Shown here: positions 18,078-29,399 of the stretch, one piece after another
How the letters are laid out: every line of letters begins with the position of its first letter
Numbering within the stretch: the stretch's first letter is position 1
Origin: Klebsiella pneumoniae
GTDB taxonomy: Bacteria; Pseudomonadota; Gammaproteobacteria; Enterobacterales; Enterobacteriaceae
NCBI RefSeq assembly: GCF_000742135.1
Contig: NZ_KN046818.1
Span: 1,240,841-1,304,840 of the forward strand
Reading direction: 5' to 3'
Length of the DNA: 64,000 nucleotides
Made by a program: the position numbers and the translations under genes
The notes under the pieces: model-generated
Database searches by the model: none
Told to the model about the DNA's origin: nothing
The model's input: only the letters and a program-made list of their open reading frames with translations

Positions 18078-18257
18078 AGCGTGCGTGTTCCAGTTGCGAG
18101 TCACGAAGGAAAGCGAATTAATTCAATGAAATGTTGCAATTATCAACTATTTTTGAATCAAGAGCAGGCAGTATACCATTGAAAAGGGGCAGAAAGCAGC
18201 CTGCCTGCCCGGCAAATTGTAAAATAGTTGTTGTTTTATCCTTTTCCCTTCCGTGCG

Positions 18258-19217
18258 CTACGCCTTAAACGAGCGGATCACCGTCTCGATGATCTCTTTC
18301 AGCAATGGCTCTTTCCCGCTCAGCTTATTAAAGTGCAGCGCAACGTCAATCTGCTCTTCACCGAGGGAAGGGAAATCCAGGGTCTGCAGCGGCCAGAGAC
18401 GGGACACCATGGCGAACAGGCGTTCGGTGGTCAGACCCAGCATATCGCTCCCGGCGATCATCGCCGCCTGGGTCATCAGGTTAAAGGTGCTAAAGCCGCA
18501 GCGGCGCTCGCCCATCTCTTCCTGTAGTCGGCGATGGAGGGTGGGGTAGCGCTGGCCTTCCGGCAGCAGCAGCGCAAATTCGTACTCCGCGAGGGTCGTT
18601 TCATCCTGCGGACCGTCCAGCGCGGGATGTCCTGCGCGGCAGTACATCTGTACCCGATCCTGAAACAGCACATGATGGCTTATCGCCTGGCCGCTGTGCA
18701 GGTGGGTATCAATGAGCAGATCCACCTGGCGCTGGTCAAGCTGCCTCGCGGCGTCGACGATGGCGATATTGTGCAACAGGATCTGCGGAAAGGTCGGCTT
18801 CAGCGCGCTGGCCAGGCCAGGCATCAGCAGCGCTCCCATCGCTGGCGTAGTGGCGATAGTGATCACCCGCTGCTGGTGCGGGCTACCGGTGATATCCAGC
18901 GCGCTGAGGAAAGCTTCCATGCCGCGGCTGATGTATTGATGAAGATGGGTGGCATAGGCGGTGGGGGTGACGCCCTGTCCTTTGCGGATAAATAGCGGAT
19001 CGGGGAACAGCGCCCGCAGTTTGTTAATTGACTGGCTAATCGCCGAGGGTGTGATATTGAGTATCTTCGCGGCGTTGACGATACCTTTATGTACGTATAC
19101 CGCTTCAAAGATCGTCAACAGATTGAGGTCAATATTACGCAGGATGCGAAACATTTGACGATCGTAACGTTCATCCTGTCTGTCAGGAGATTCTGACGGA
19201 GGCGTATTCTCTGGCAC
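18258..19217 (-). CDS. ybeF: LysR-type transcriptional regulator YbeF
   Basis: A LysR-family regulator with an N-terminal HTH (LRNIDLNLLTIFEAVY, ITPSAISQSINKLR) and a ligand-binding domain. The start is uncertain. GTG at 19217 gives 319 residues, close to E. coli YbeF, but ATG at 19154 (298 residues) is also possible and neither has a clear ribosome binding site. It lies between lipA and lipB on the same strand, as in E. coli. It is a relative of YbdO in this window. Target genes and ligand are unknown. Confidence 0.85.
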   Translation of the reverse strand: MPENTPPSESPDRQDERYDRQMFRILRNIDLNLLTIFEAVYVHKGIVNAAKILNITPSAISQSINKLRALFPDPLFIRKGQGVTPTAYATHLHQYISRGMEAFLSALDITGSPHQQRVITIATTPAMGALLMPGLASALKPTFPQILLHNIAIVDAARQLDQRQVDLLIDTHLHSGQAISHHVLFQDRVQMYCRAGHPALDGPQDETTLAEYEFALLLPEGQRYPTLHRRLQEEMGERRCGFSTFNLMTQAAMIAGSDMLGLTTERLFAMVSRLWPLQTLDFPSLGEEQIDVALHFNKLSGKEPLLKEIIETVIRSFKA

Positions 19218-19347
19218 GCGATGAGTCCGGTTGGGAATGATAGGCCAAGTATAGCGGCCCACCGCGTTGCCGTGCGTGACAATTGATTGCAAAAATAACG
19301 TGTTACTCGTTTAGCGCCCCGCTGACAGCGGGACGTTGGCCTGCCGC

Positions 19348-19992
19348 TTAATCCCGGGGAAGATATTCGTGCGGTGGATGATTTAGCAGCGCCAGCAGAT
19401 TGGCGACCAGCCGCGGAGCGACCGTCTCCGGGGAGGCTGCCGGCTGCCACTGGCGCATTTGCGTCATCTCCATACCGGCATAGCCGCAGGGGTTGATACG
19501 CAGAAACGGTGTGAGATCCATGGCGATATTAAGCGCCAGACCGTGGAAAGAACAACCTTTACGGATCCGCAATCCCAGAGAGCAGATTTTGCGTTCGCCG
19601 ACATAGACGCCAGGGGCGTCGGCGCGGGGGTGCGACTCGATACTATATTCAGCCAGGGTATTGACGACCGTTTGCTCCAGTAGCGTCACCAGCTCCCGCA
19701 CGCCCAGCTTACGGCGCTTGAGGTCCAACAGGACGTACATCACCTGCTGTCCCGGACCGTGATAGGTGACCTGGCCGCCGCGATCGCTCTGGATCACCGG
19801 AATATCGCCGGGCACCAGCACGTGTTCCGCTTTGCCGGCCTGACCCTGGGTGAATACGGGGTGATGTTCCACCAGCCAGATCTCGTCGAGGGTATCTTCA
19901 TCACGGGCGTCGGTAAATTCATGCATCGCCTGCGAGACGGGTTCGTAAGGTTGCAGGCCAAGCTGCCGGATAAGAATTTTATTGTGCTGCAA
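19348..19992 (-). CDS. lipB: Octanoyl-[ACP]:protein N-octanoyltransferase LipB
   Basis: This 214-residue cysteine/lysine acyltransferase passes octanoate from ACP to lipoyl domains (PDH, OGDH, GcvH) for LipA to sulfurate. The [12 protein letters not shown] motif, the catalytic lysine and SLGLRIRKG, and the nucleophilic Cys in [14 protein letters not shown] are all present. The start is TTG at 19992 with GGAG eight bases upstream; no ATG fits the homologue length. Confidence 0.96.
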   Translation of the reverse strand: MQHNKILIRQLGLQPYEPVSQAMHEFTDARDEDTLDEIWLVEHHPVFTQGQAGKAEHVLVPGDIPVIQSDRGGQVTYHGPGQQVMYVLLDLKRRKLGVRELVTLLEQTVVNTLAEYSIESHPRADAPGVYVGERKICSLGLRIRKGCSFHGLALNIAMDLTPFLRINPCGYAGMEMTQMRQWQPAASPETVAPRLVANLLALLNHPPHEYLPRD

Positions 19993-20096
19993 AACAACAT
20001 CTCCGCCGGGAAGAGAGAATTCAGGTTGGGGAGTATATCACAGCCGTGCAGAAGGGAATGAGAAGACCCGGCACGGCGGCCGGGTCAGGGAAAAGG

Positions 20097-20360
20097 TTAC
20101 AGCACCATCCGAACGATATCGATATTGCCTAACTCTTCGTACAGCGTTTCCACTTGTTCAATGTGGGTGGCGTTGATGGTGATGGAGACCGAGTGGTAGT
20201 TACCTTTGCTGCTCGGTTTTACTGACGGCGAGTAATCACCAGGCGCATGGCGCTGTACCACTTCCACCACCTGATCAACCAGCTCCGGCAACGCCTGCCC
20301 CATTACTTTGTAAGTAAATGGCGTAGGGAATTCAAGCAGTTCGTTAAGTTTGGTTTTCAT
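20097..20360 (-). CDS. ybeD: Conserved DUF493 protein YbeD
   Basis: This 87-residue protein has an ACT-like ferredoxin fold (DUF493/UPF0250). The sequence is nearly that of E. coli YbeD, whose fold resembles the regulatory domain of phosphoglycerate dehydrogenase. It lies between dacA and lipB. Its function is unknown; the position suggests a link to lipoate or wall metabolism, but nothing in the sequence proves it. Confidence 0.95.
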   Translation of the reverse strand: MKTKLNELLEFPTPFTYKVMGQALPELVDQVVEVVQRHAPGDYSPSVKPSSKGNYHSVSITINATHIEQVETLYEELGNIDIVRMVL

Positions 20361-20381
20361 GTCAGCTCCGGTGTTACGACA

Positions 20382-20413
20382 AAATAATAACTCCCACCAA
20401 GGGCGGGAGTTAT
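20382..20413 (-). terminator. Intrinsic terminator of dacA
   Basis: ATAACTCCC/GGGAGTTAT stem, followed on the minus strand by TATTTTG. Confidence 0.75.
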
Positions 20414-20472
20414 CAGGTTACTTGGATGAATAGTATATGGGGATGGAAATCACACTTTCAAGTGTTCGATTT

Positions 20473-21672
20473 TTAACCAAACCAGTGGTGGAACATTAAT
20501 TTAATGTAATCAATAATTTTGCCGAAGAAATTACCTTCCGGAATTTCCTGCAGGACCACCAGCGGACGCTGGTCGATGGTTTTACCATCCAACTGGAAGT
20601 TAATGGTGCCGACAACCTGGTTTTTCTGCAGCGGGGCGTGCAGCTCAGTGTTATTCAGCACGTAGCTGGCTTTCAGATCTTTCATTCGGCCGCGCGGAAT
20701 GGTCAGGTAGACGTCTTTATCCACCCCCAGCGAAGCGCGATCGCTGTCGCCGAACCAGGCCGGTTCGGAGGCAAACTCTTTGCCAGCTTTAATCGGGTTG
20801 ACGGTTTCGAAGAAGCGGAAGCCCCAGGTAAGCAGTTTTTTGCTTTCCGACTCACGGCCTTTGAACGTCCGGCCACCCATTACCGCGGAGATCAGGCGCA
20901 TCTGGCCTTCGGTGGCGGAGGCGACGAGGTTGTAACCCGCTTTGTCGGTATGGCCGGTTTTGATGCCGTCGACGTTCAGGCTGTTATCCCACAGCAGGCC
21001 GTTACGGTTCAGCTGGCGGATGCCGTTGAAAGTGAACTCTTTCTCACGATAGATGGAGTACTCGTTCGGTACGTCGCGGATCAGCGCCTGGCCAATCAGC
21101 GCCATGTCGCGCGCGGAGCTGTACTGTCCGTCAGCATCAAGACCGTGAACGGTCTGGAAATGGGTGTTTTTCAGGCCCAGAGCATTGACGTAGTTGTTCA
21201 TCAGGCTGACGAAGGCGTCCTGGCTGCCGGCGACGTAGTCGGCCATCGCCACGCAGGCATCGTTACCGGACTGCAGGTTAATACCACGGATCAGCTGAGA
21301 AACCGGCACCTGCATGCCCGGCTTGAGGAACATCAGAGAAGAGCCTTTGAAAACCGGGTTGCCGGTGGCCCAGGCATCGTTGCCGACGGTGACCAGATCG
21401 GACTCTTTGAATTTGCCCGCTTTCATCGCCTGACCGATAACATAGCTGGTCATCATTTTGGTCAGACTGGCCGGGTCGCGGCGGGAGTCGGCATTGTTTT
21501 CAGCCAGTACCTTGCCAGAGTTGTAATCGATAAGGATCCAGGATTCGGCGTCAATCTGCGGGGCGCCTGGGATCATCGTTTTGATATTCAGGTCATCGGC
21601 GCGGGCAGCGGAGGAGAGCGCTGCAACGGAGAGCGCCGTAATGAGTAAACGAGCTGTGAAAGAGGTCTTCAT
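20473..21672 (-). CDS. dacA: D-alanyl-D-alanine carboxypeptidase PBP5
   Basis: This 399-residue low-molecular-weight penicillin-binding protein removes the terminal D-Ala from peptidoglycan pentapeptides. A signal peptide (to about residue 25, AARA-DD) is followed by SxxK (SLTK), SxN (SGN) and KTG (KTGHTD), then the C-terminal beta domain and an amphipathic membrane anchor ([17 protein letters not shown]). I used the ATG at 21672; the upstream extension of the frame to 21744 is not signal-like. It clusters with rlpA, mrdB and mrdA. Confidence 0.97.
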   Translation of the reverse strand: MKTSFTARLLITALSVAALSSAARADDLNIKTMIPGAPQIDAESWILIDYNSGKVLAENNADSRRDPASLTKMMTSYVIGQAMKAGKFKESDLVTVGNDAWATGNPVFKGSSLMFLKPGMQVPVSQLIRGINLQSGNDACVAMADYVAGSQDAFVSLMNNYVNALGLKNTHFQTVHGLDADGQYSSARDMALIGQALIRDVPNEYSIYREKEFTFNGIRQLNRNGLLWDNSLNVDGIKTGHTDKAGYNLVASATEGQMRLISAVMGGRTFKGRESESKKLLTWGFRFFETVNPIKAGKEFASEPAWFGDSDRASLGVDKDVYLTIPRGRMKDLKASYVLNNTELHAPLQKNQVVGTINFQLDGKTIDQRPLVVLQEIPEGNFFGKIIDYIKLMFHHWFG

Positions 21673-21810
21673 GGTCAGAACAACGGCATCCGTGATGGAG
21701 TTAAAAAAGTGCCTTACTATAGCAAATGCTCTGCGGGCCAGCATCCGACATTGCGCATGAGTTTGTTAATGACTTTTACATGCGCGAGGTGAACGGGCGG
21801 CCCGCGGCGT

Positions 21811-22959
21811 TTAGTTGGCGCGAGTAATAAAGGACTGCAGCTGCGCTTCGCTTTGCAGGCGCTGCTGCACGGCGCTGGCCTGTGCTTTATCAGCAAAGGG
21901 ACCCAGCTGAATACGCCAGACCGCGCCGTTTTGCATGACCCGGCCTGGCACAGAAAACTGCTGGCTCAGGCGCTGCTGATACTGCTGCGCCCGCGTCTGG
22001 TCGCTTACTGCGCCCACCTGGACAACAAAATTACCGCTGGCGCTGGAGGTCGCCGAGGACGAGGCCGCCACGGCGCCAGCGGCTGCGGCGGTGGCCGCAG
22101 CGGGCGCCACATTACCCTGAATGGAGCCAGGCGCGGTCACTGGCGCTGTTGGCGTGGCGCCGGCGGCAGGAGCCGTCGCGGCGGCTGCCGCTGGTTCGCT
22201 ACTCTCCAGCACGCCGTTGTTCAGGGGCGTCGGCGCGCCGAGGAAACCGCCGCTGTTCACCGGCGCGCCCACGCTGTCTGCCGGCGTCAGCGTGCTGTTG
22301 CTGATCGGGCGAACGTCAGTGGGCGCGGGCTGGCTCATGCCAGCGGCGTCCCCTCCGTCCAGATTCGGACGGGCGGGCAGGGCGTAAGTTTGTTTGGCGA
22401 CGGTGGTACAGGCCATCCCCGGGCCGGAAAGCGAACCGTCAGGCGCGACGATGATGGGGTCGATGCGCACTTTGGTGTTGTTGGAGGTGTTCAGGCGGTC
22501 AGCGGATGCGCGGGAAAGCGAGATGACCCGATCGTTGCCATAGGGACCGCGATCGTTAATCCGCACGACGATCATCCGTCCGTTGGCAAGGTTAGTGATC
22601 CGCGCGTAGCTCGGGATCGGCAGCGTCGGGTGCGCTGCGGTCAGCTGAGTCGGATCGAAGGCTTCGCCGCTGGCGGTCAGGTTGCTGTTGGGTTCCGCGT
22701 CATAGATCGCCGCGAAACCGGCCTGAGTAAAGTTGGCCGGATCCTGAACGATTTTGTAGCTTTTACCGTCGCGCTCATAATCCTGATTCGCCGTGGCGTT
22801 CGGCGTTTCATACTGCGGATCGGCGCCGCTGATCTCAACCGTCGGGCCATTACAGACGGCCGGCTGTGGAGTACTGACCGTTTTTTGTTGCACGTCATCA
22901 CTCGAACATGCCGCCAGCAGCCCCGCTGCTATGCAGATCCCCAGCCATTGCTTACGCAT
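21811..22959 (-). CDS. rlpA: Septal ring lipoprotein RlpA (lytic transglycosylase-like)
   Basis: This 382-residue outer-membrane lipoprotein has the lipobox LLAAC (Cys18 after processing), a double-psi beta-barrel domain (GEAFDPTQLTAAHP, ITNLANGR, VRINDRGPYG) and a C-terminal SPOR domain (about residues 305-382) that binds denuded septal glycans. In Pseudomonas RlpA cleaves such glycans; in enterobacteria activity is unproven. A long Ala/Pro/Thr-rich linker (about residues 235-300) precedes the SPOR domain. It starts at 22959; the open frame upstream lies inside mrdB. Confidence 0.95.
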   Translation of the reverse strand: MRKQWLGICIAAGLLAACSSDDVQQKTVSTPQPAVCNGPTVEISGADPQYETPNATANQDYERDGKSYKIVQDPANFTQAGFAAIYDAEPNSNLTASGEAFDPTQLTAAHPTLPIPSYARITNLANGRMIVVRINDRGPYGNDRVISLSRASADRLNTSNNTKVRIDPIIVAPDGSLSGPGMACTTVAKQTYALPARPNLDGGDAAGMSQPAPTDVRPISNSTLTPADSVGAPVNSGGFLGAPTPLNNGVLESSEPAAAAATAPAAGATPTAPVTAPGSIQGNVAPAAATAAAAGAVAASSSATSSASGNFVVQVGAVSDQTRAQQYQQRLSQQFSVPGRVMQNGAVWRIQLGPFADKAQASAVQQRLQSEAQLQSFITRAN

Positions 22960-22970
22960 TGCTAACCCCT

Positions 22971-24083
22971 TTAAACGCTTTTCGACAACATTTTTCTGTG
23001 GGTATGGATCGACATTACGATACCAAACCCGGCCATCAGTACGATCAGGGCGGAGCCCCCGTAGCTCACCAGCGGCAACGGTACGCCCACCACCGGTAAA
23101 ATACCACTCACCATACCAATATTTACGAAGACATAAACGAATAAAATCAACATTAAACCACCGGCCATGACCCGGCCAAAGGTGGTTTGCGCCTGGGCGG
23201 CGATCCACAGTCCGCGCATAATCAGCAGAATATAAAGCGCTAGCAGGATCAGTACGCCAATCAGGCCCAGCTCTTCGGCGAGGACGGCGAAGATAAAGTC
23301 GGTGTGGCGTTCCGGCAGAAACTCCAGCTGCGACTGGGTGCCGTGCAGCCAGCCTTTGCCGCGCAGACCGCCGGAGCCAATGGCAATTTTAGACTGAATA
23401 ATGTGATAGCCGGCGCCCAGCGGGTCGGTTTCCGGATCGAGGAGCATCATCACGCGCTGACGCTGATAGTCGTGCATCAGGAAGAACCACAGGATCGGAA
23501 TAAAGGCGGCGACCAGCACCACGGCGATACCAATCAGGCGCCAGCTGAGGCCGGAGAGGAACAGCACAAACAGCCCGGATAGGGCGATCAGGATCGAGGT
23601 CCCGAGGTCAGGCTGCGCCGCCACCAGCAGCGTTGGCAGGAAGATTAGCACCAGGGCAATGCCGGTGTTCTTCAGCGACGGTGGACAGACATCGCGGTTA
23701 ATAAACCGCGCCACCATCAGCGGCACGGCTATTTTGGCGATCTCCGACGGCTGAAAGCGCACAATACCGAGATCCAGCCAGCGCTGCGCCCCTTTGGAGA
23801 TGGCGCCGAAGGCGTCAACGGCTACCAGCAGGATGATACAGAAAATATAGAGGTAGGGCGCCCAGCCTTCATAGACCCGCGGCGGGATCTGCGCCATGAC
23901 GATCATGATCACCACGCCCATGGCGATCTGGCCGATTTTACGCTCCATCATGCCGACGTCCTGACCGCTGGCGCTCCAGATAACCAGCGCGCTGTAGGTC
24001 AGCAGCGCCAGCAGGATAAGCAGCATGGTGGGGTCAAGATGGATTTTATCCCATAGCGATTTTTTGTTCGGATTATCCGTCAT
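22971..24083 (-). CDS. mrdB: Peptidoglycan glycosyltransferase RodA (SEDS family)
   Basis: This 370-residue polytopic inner-membrane protein has about ten transmembrane segments. It is the SEDS polymerase of the rod complex, making glycan strands for lateral wall growth with PBP2. The SEDS signatures [35 protein letters not shown] and [13 protein letters not shown] are visible. Its ATG overlaps the mrdA stop by one base (TAATG), so the two are translationally coupled. Confidence 0.97.
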   Translation of the reverse strand: MTDNPNKKSLWDKIHLDPTMLLILLALLTYSALVIWSASGQDVGMMERKIGQIAMGVVIMIVMAQIPPRVYEGWAPYLYIFCIILLVAVDAFGAISKGAQRWLDLGIVRFQPSEIAKIAVPLMVARFINRDVCPPSLKNTGIALVLIFLPTLLVAAQPDLGTSILIALSGLFVLFLSGLSWRLIGIAVVLVAAFIPILWFFLMHDYQRQRVMMLLDPETDPLGAGYHIIQSKIAIGSGGLRGKGWLHGTQSQLEFLPERHTDFIFAVLAEELGLIGVLILLALYILLIMRGLWIAAQAQTTFGRVMAGGLMLILFVYVFVNIGMVSGILPVVGVPLPLVSYGGSALIVLMAGFGIVMSIHTHRKMLSKSV

Positions 24084-25984
24084 TATTGATCCTCCCCTGC
24101 GGTTACCGCCGGGTTTTCGCTTGGCAGCGTAGTGTTGTTATCGCCCAGCATGATGTGATCGAGGATCTGGCGCATAATGGTACCGACCGCCGGGCCGGCG
24201 CCGCCGTTTTCCAGAATCATCGCCACGGCAACCTGCGGGTTGTTATAAGGCGCAAACGCCGTCATCAGTTTATGGTCGCGCAAGCGCTCGGAGATCCGGT
24301 GCGCGTTATAGGTTTCGTTGGCCTTCAGGCCGAACACCTGAGCGGTACCTGACTTGGCCGCGATTTTATACGGCGCGCTGGCGAAGTATTTGTGCGCGGT
24401 GCCGTTGCCGCGGTTGGCCACGCCGTACATGCCGTCTTTGGCGATTTCCCAATAGCCGGAATGGATATCGCCTACCGGCGGCTCATGGGGCTGGACCCAG
24501 GGTACGGGCTTGCCGTCTTCCACGGTGCTCTGCAGCAGATGAGGCACCTTCACCACGCCGTCGTTAATCAGGATCATCAGCGCTTTGTTCATCTGGATCG
24601 GCGTGGCGGTCCAGTAACCCTGGCCGATGCCCACCGGAATGGTGTCCCCCTGGTACCAGGGTTTCTTAAAGCGCTTGAGCTTCCATTCGCGGGTCGGCAT
24701 GTTGCCAGAGCGCTCCTCGGAGAGGTCGATACCGGTGTAGTGGCCGTAGCCAAACTTGCTCATCCACTCTGAGAGACGGTCGATGCCCATGTCATAGGCG
24801 ACCTGGTAGAAATAGGTATCTGCAGACTCCTCGAGCGCTTTGGTGACGTTCAGATGGCCGTGGCCCCACTTTTTCCAGTCACGATAGCGTTTCTCTGAGC
24901 CGGGCAACTGCCACCAGCCGGGGTCGAAGAGGCTGGTGTTGCGAGTGATCACCCCGGCGCTCAGCGCCGAGACGGCGACGTACGGTTTGACCGTCGACGC
25001 CGGCGGATAGACCCCCTGCGTCGCTCGGTTGACCAGCGGTGTGTTCGGGTCGTTGAGCAGCGCGGAGTAATCTTTGCTGGAGATGCCGTCGACGAACAGG
25101 TTCGGGTCATAGCTCGGGGTTGAAACCAGCGCCAGAATAGCGCCGGTACGCGGGTCGGTCACCACCACGGCGGCGCGGCTGCCGGCCAGCAGCGTTTCAA
25201 TATACTGCTGCAGCTTGAGGTCGAGGGTGAGGTAGATGTCGCGTCCGGCCTGCGGAGGCACCTCTTTCAGCTGACGAATGACGCGGCCGCGGTTGTTCAC
25301 TTCAACCTCTTCGTAGCCGGTCTGACCGTGCAGAACGTCCTCGTAATAACGCTCTATACCCAGCTTCCCAATGTCGTGCGTCGAGGCGTAGTTGGCCAGC
25401 TTGCCCTCTTTATCCAGGCGGTCGACGTCTTTATCGTTAATTTTTGAGACATAGCCAATGACGTGAGTCAGCGCCGAATTATAGGGGTAATAACGACGCT
25501 TGTAGCCTTTGACTTCCACGCCGGGAAAGCGGTACTGGTTGACGGCAAAGCGGGCCACCTGCACTTCGCTGAGGTTGACCTTTACCGGAATCGAGGTAAA
25601 ACGATGGGAGCGGGCGCGCTCCTTTTTGAAACCGGCGATGTCATCGTCGGTTAAATCGACGACGTCGCGTAGCGCATCCAGCGTCTGCTGTACGTTATCG
25701 ACTTTCTCCGGCATCATCTCCAGCTGGTAAATGGTGCGGTTAAGCGCCAGCGGGGTGCCGTTGCGATCGTAAATAATGCCGCGGCTCGGCGGGATCGGCA
25801 CCAGCTTGATGCGGTTTTCGTTCGAGCGCGTCTGATAGTCGTCGAAGCGAACGATTTGCACATTGTACAGGTTGGCGATCAGAACGCCGGTAAGCAGCAA
25901 AATCCCCAAAAAAGCGACCAGCGCCCGGCGCACGAACAGCGAGGATTCAGCCGTATAGTCGCGGAAAGAATTCTGTAATTTCAT
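24083..25984 (-). CDS. mrdA: Penicillin-binding protein 2 (elongasome transpeptidase)
   Basis: This 633-residue class B PBP has an N-terminal membrane anchor (about residues 20-42), a pedestal domain (about 60-250) and a transpeptidase domain with PPASTVKP (active serine, about residue 330), the SAD motif ESADTYFY and KSGTAQ. It cross-links the strands made by RodA and is the target of mecillinam. It stands in an operon with rlmH upstream (27 bp) and mrdB downstream (1-base overlap). Confidence 0.97.
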   Translation of the reverse strand: MKLQNSFRDYTAESSLFVRRALVAFLGILLLTGVLIANLYNVQIVRFDDYQTRSNENRIKLVPIPPSRGIIYDRNGTPLALNRTIYQLEMMPEKVDNVQQTLDALRDVVDLTDDDIAGFKKERARSHRFTSIPVKVNLSEVQVARFAVNQYRFPGVEVKGYKRRYYPYNSALTHVIGYVSKINDKDVDRLDKEGKLANYASTHDIGKLGIERYYEDVLHGQTGYEEVEVNNRGRVIRQLKEVPPQAGRDIYLTLDLKLQQYIETLLAGSRAAVVVTDPRTGAILALVSTPSYDPNLFVDGISSKDYSALLNDPNTPLVNRATQGVYPPASTVKPYVAVSALSAGVITRNTSLFDPGWWQLPGSEKRYRDWKKWGHGHLNVTKALEESADTYFYQVAYDMGIDRLSEWMSKFGYGHYTGIDLSEERSGNMPTREWKLKRFKKPWYQGDTIPVGIGQGYWTATPIQMNKALMILINDGVVKVPHLLQSTVEDGKPVPWVQPHEPPVGDIHSGYWEIAKDGMYGVANRGNGTAHKYFASAPYKIAAKSGTAQVFGLKANETYNAHRISERLRDHKLMTAFAPYNNPQVAVAMILENGGAGPAVGTIMRQILDHIMLGDNNTTLPSENPAVTAGEDQ

Positions 25985-26011
25985 TCGCTGCTTAGTCTAC
26001 CCTGATCATCA

Positions 26012-26479
26012 TTACTCACGGTGGTACGGGTGGTTGGTGGTGATGCTCCACGCCCGGTACAGACTCTCGGCCACCAGTACGCGCACCAGCGGGTGAGGTA
26101 AGGTGAGGGTGGAGAGCGACCAACTCTGTTCCGCCGCTGCTTTACAGGCGGGAGAGAGACCTTCCGGGCCGCCTACCAGTAAACTGACGTCGCGCCCGTC
26201 CTGTTTCCAGCGTTCCAGTTCGCGCGCCAGCTGCGATGTATCCCATGGTTTACCCGGAATATCCAGGGTCACGATGCGGTTCTTACCGGCAGCGGCTAAC
26301 ATCATCTCGCCCTCTTTTTCGAGGATGCGTTTGATATCAGCGTTCTTACCGCGCTTACCGGCAGGGATCTCCACCAGCTCGAACGGTATATCTTTGGGAA
26401 AACGGCGCAGATACTCGCTAAAGCCGGTCTGTACCCAGTCCGGCATTTTGGTGCCAACGGCCACCAGCTGCAACTTCAC
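26012..26479 (-). CDS. rlmH: 23S rRNA pseudouridine-1915 N3-methyltransferase RlmH
   Basis: This 155-residue SPOUT-family trefoil-knot methyltransferase methylates pseudouridine 1915 in helix 69 of 23S rRNA on assembled 70S ribosomes. The SAM-binding knot is represented by [10 protein letters not shown] and the C-terminal [18 protein letters not shown]. It lies 3 bp downstream of rsfS, linking two ribosome-related genes to the mrdAB operon. Confidence 0.96.
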   Translation of the reverse strand: MKLQLVAVGTKMPDWVQTGFSEYLRRFPKDIPFELVEIPAGKRGKNADIKRILEKEGEMMLAAAGKNRIVTLDIPGKPWDTSQLARELERWKQDGRDVSLLVGGPEGLSPACKAAAEQSWSLSTLTLPHPLVRVLVAESLYRAWSITTNHPYHRE

Positions 26480-26482
26480 GCA

Positions 26483-26908
<426 letters not shown>

Positions 26909-27022
26909 CTATCATCCCATCCCTCGCCGCGGATTGCATCGCCATTTTTGTAAAACAATTTCTGCAAACCGGCTTTGGCGGATGCTGCCTGGCAGCGGAG
27001 AATAACAGCCTGCTCTGGCCTG

Positions 27023-27652
27023 TCAATGGTCTGGCGGGAATTCTTCTTGCGGCTGCCAGACGGCCTGGCTATTTAATACCCGCAGGGTGGTGAAATCGTC
27101 GCGGATTTCGAGGAGGCTCCAGGCGCCATGGGCAATGGGAAAGTGCCACATCGCCGCCGCAGGCATCTGCAGCAGCAGGGCGGTCAGCAGGCTCAGGACG
27201 CCCTGATGGCCGACGATCAGCAGGTGGTCAAGATGGCGGCAGTCGGTCAGCGTTGGGATAAACTCGCTGACGCGGTGGGCAAAATTCTGAAAGCTTTCGC
27301 CGTTGGTGGGGGCCGCATGCTGCCAGTCGGCACACCAGGCGGCATAGTTTTCCGCATCTTCTCGCTGGAGGTCGCGATGATGACGCATCTCCCAGTCGCC
27401 GAAAAACATCTCATTGAGCGCGGGATGGCGCTTACGCGGAATAGCGCGGTCGCCAAGCAGCAGATCGGCCGTTGTCCCGGTCCGCGCCAGCTCGCTACAG
27501 AATACTTTATCGAAAGGCGCCAGGCGCAGCCGTTCGCCGAGCGCGCGCGCCTGAGCGACGCCGCGCGGCGTCAGGGGCGTTGGGGCATGGCCGCTGTATA
27601 ACCCGGCAACGTTGGCTTCGGTTTCGCCATGGCGAACTAACCACAATTTCAT
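27023..27652 (-). CDS. cobC: Alpha-ribazole-5'-phosphate phosphatase CobC
   Basis: This 209-residue histidine phosphatase has LVRHGETEAN (phosphohistidine near residue 8) and the second catalytic His in LLIVGHQGVLS. It removes the phosphate of alpha-ribazole-5'-phosphate (or adenosylcobalamin phosphate) in nucleotide-loop assembly of cobalamin. There are no other cob genes in the window. The 222 bp between it and rsfS (26801-27022) hold the rsfS promoter region and no gene. Confidence 0.9.
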   Translation of the reverse strand: MKLWLVRHGETEANVAGLYSGHAPTPLTPRGVAQARALGERLRLAPFDKVFCSELARTGTTADLLLGDRAIPRKRHPALNEMFFGDWEMRHHRDLQREDAENYAAWCADWQHAAPTNGESFQNFAHRVSEFIPTLTDCRHLDHLLIVGHQGVLSLLTALLLQMPAAAMWHFPIAHGAWSLLEIRDDFTTLRVLNSQAVWQPQEEFPPDH

Positions 27653-27724
27653 GAACAGGCTCTGACAGGCGATGAAGAGATGGCGTTACGATAGCGCTTT
27701 TTTCGCGCCAGGCCCAGCCTGGGG

Positions 27725-28366
27725 TCAGCAATAGAGTCCCTGCTCGCGGATGTAATCCAGCACGGCGGCAGGCAGCATCTCGGCGCAGGACTCGCCGCGC
27801 TCAAGGCGCTGGCGGATGATCGTCGCGGAAATATCGAACCACGGCGTCTCAGCCAGGTAGATCACGCCGGAAGGGCGGTTATGCAGAGACTCCACGTCGT
27901 GGGTTAAATGGCGATCCAGCCAGCGCTGATCCGCTTCCTGCGCCATGGTCAGCGGGTAACCCGGGCGGCGGCAAACAATCAGGTGGACATTGTCGAGAAT
28001 GGTTTCATAGTTGTGCCAGGTGGGAAAGGTCAGTAGCGAATCCTGGCCAATGATAAACGCCAGCGGTTTGCGCGGCCCCTGCTCCTGGCGCCACTCCTGC
28101 AGCGTTTGCGCCGTCCAGGAGGGGGTATCGCGCCGCAGTTCGCGTTCATCGAGCGTGAACAGCGGTTTATCGGCAATCGCCAGCTTCAGCATGTGCACGC
28201 GCTGGGCGCTGGTGGCTTCCGGCTGCGGCCGGTGCGGCGGGACGTTGTTAGGCATGATGATGACCTTGCTCAGGCCAATCTGATTCGCCAGGATCTCAAC
28301 CGGCTTGAGGTGACCGTAATGCACCGGATCGAAGGTGCCGCCATAGATTGCCTGTAACTGAGTCAT
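27725..28366 (-). CDS. nadD: Nicotinate-mononucleotide adenylyltransferase NadD
   Basis: This 213-residue nucleotidyltransferase forms deamido-NAD from NaMN and ATP. The [13 protein letters not shown] motif (T/HxGH type) and the C-terminal [10 protein letters not shown] (SxTxxR) are present. I chose the ATG at 28366 for homologue length; an in-frame ATG at 28375 would add three residues. Its 5' end overlaps the end of holA, within the lptE-holA-nadD operon. Confidence 0.95.
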   Translation of the reverse strand: MTQLQAIYGGTFDPVHYGHLKPVEILANQIGLSKVIIMPNNVPPHRPQPEATSAQRVHMLKLAIADKPLFTLDERELRRDTPSWTAQTLQEWRQEQGPRKPLAFIIGQDSLLTFPTWHNYETILDNVHLIVCRRPGYPLTMAQEADQRWLDRHLTHDVESLHNRPSGVIYLAETPWFDISATIIRQRLERGESCAEMLPAAVLDYIREQGLYC

Positions 28367-28367
28367 A

Positions 28368-29399
28368 TCAACCATCAATAAAAACGTCCGCCAGGGCTTT
28401 GTGGCAGAGCAACAACGAAAGACTTTCCAGTTCGGGCCAGACGTCGTGCCCGTAATCCTGTTTAAAGGTGAGCTCCGCGCGGGTCAGAAGGGTCACCGCC
28501 TGGCGCAGCTGTTCCCCGCTCAGGCGCGTGAGGGCGTCGCTGAGCAGCTGACGGCGGTTTTGCCAGACCCGATGTTTATCAAACAGCGAGCGCAGCGGCG
28601 TGTGCGTCGCCTGGCGCTTGAGGGTAACCAGCAGCAGCAGCTCCCGCTGCAGAGTACGCAGCAGGATCGCCGGCTCGCAGCCTTCAAGGCGTAACTGCTG
28701 CAGGACGTGCAGCACGCGCTTACTTTTGCCTGCCAGTAGGGCATCGACCCAATGGTAAGGCGTAAAGTGCGCGGCATCGTTTACCGCTTGCTCAACGCGG
28801 GGCAGGGTTAGCTTACCGTCCGGCCAGAGCAGCGCCAGACGCTCCAGCGCCTGCGCCAGCGCCAGCAGATTGCCTTCGTAACAGTAGCACAGCAGCTGAC
28901 TGGCCGCGTCGTCGAGCTGCAGCTGATGCTGTTTGGCACGGGCGGCCAGCCAGCGCGGCAGCTGCGCGTATTCCGGCGTCTGGCAACTGACCTGGACTGC
29001 GCGCTGAGCCAGGGCGGTGAGCCATGCGGCATTCTCCTGGGCTTTGGTCAGCTTATTTCCGCGAACTATCAGCAGCAGGTCGTCGTGCAGCAGGCCAACC
29101 AGCGTGGCGAGCTGTTCATTGATCGCCGCGTTGGGGCCGTTTTCCGGTAGGATCAACAGCAGGGTTTGCCGGCTGGCAAACAGGCTCATCGCCTGGCTTA
29201 AGGCGAAAATCGCCTGCCAGTCGGTGCTGTTGTCGATTGAAAAAGTATGGTGCTCGGTAAAGCCCTGCGCGGCAGCAGCTTCGCGAATGGCGTCCTGGCT
29301 TTCCTGCAACAGCAGGGGATCGTTGCCAAGCAGCAGATAGGCCGCGCGCAGCCCTTCAGTGAGCTGCGCGCGGAGCTGTTCCGGGTACAACCGAATCAT
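28368..29399 (-). CDS. holA: DNA polymerase III delta subunit
   Basis: This 343-residue clamp-loader subunit binds and opens the beta clamp. It has the AAA+-like fold without a working Walker A, followed by helical domains II and III. The N-terminus ([13 protein letters not shown]) and length equal those of E. coli HolA. The gene begins ATGATG; the upstream ATG (29402) overlaps the lptE stop, and the second (29399) gives the standard length. Confidence 0.96.
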   Translation of the reverse strand: MIRLYPEQLRAQLTEGLRAAYLLLGNDPLLLQESQDAIREAAAAQGFTEHHTFSIDNSTDWQAIFALSQAMSLFASRQTLLLILPENGPNAAINEQLATLVGLLHDDLLLIVRGNKLTKAQENAAWLTALAQRAVQVSCQTPEYAQLPRWLAARAKQHQLQLDDAASQLLCYCYEGNLLALAQALERLALLWPDGKLTLPRVEQAVNDAAHFTPYHWVDALLAGKSKRVLHVLQQLRLEGCEPAILLRTLQRELLLLVTLKRQATHTPLRSLFDKHRVWQNRRQLLSDALTRLSGEQLRQAVTLLTRAELTFKQDYGHDVWPELESLSLLLCHKALADVFIDG

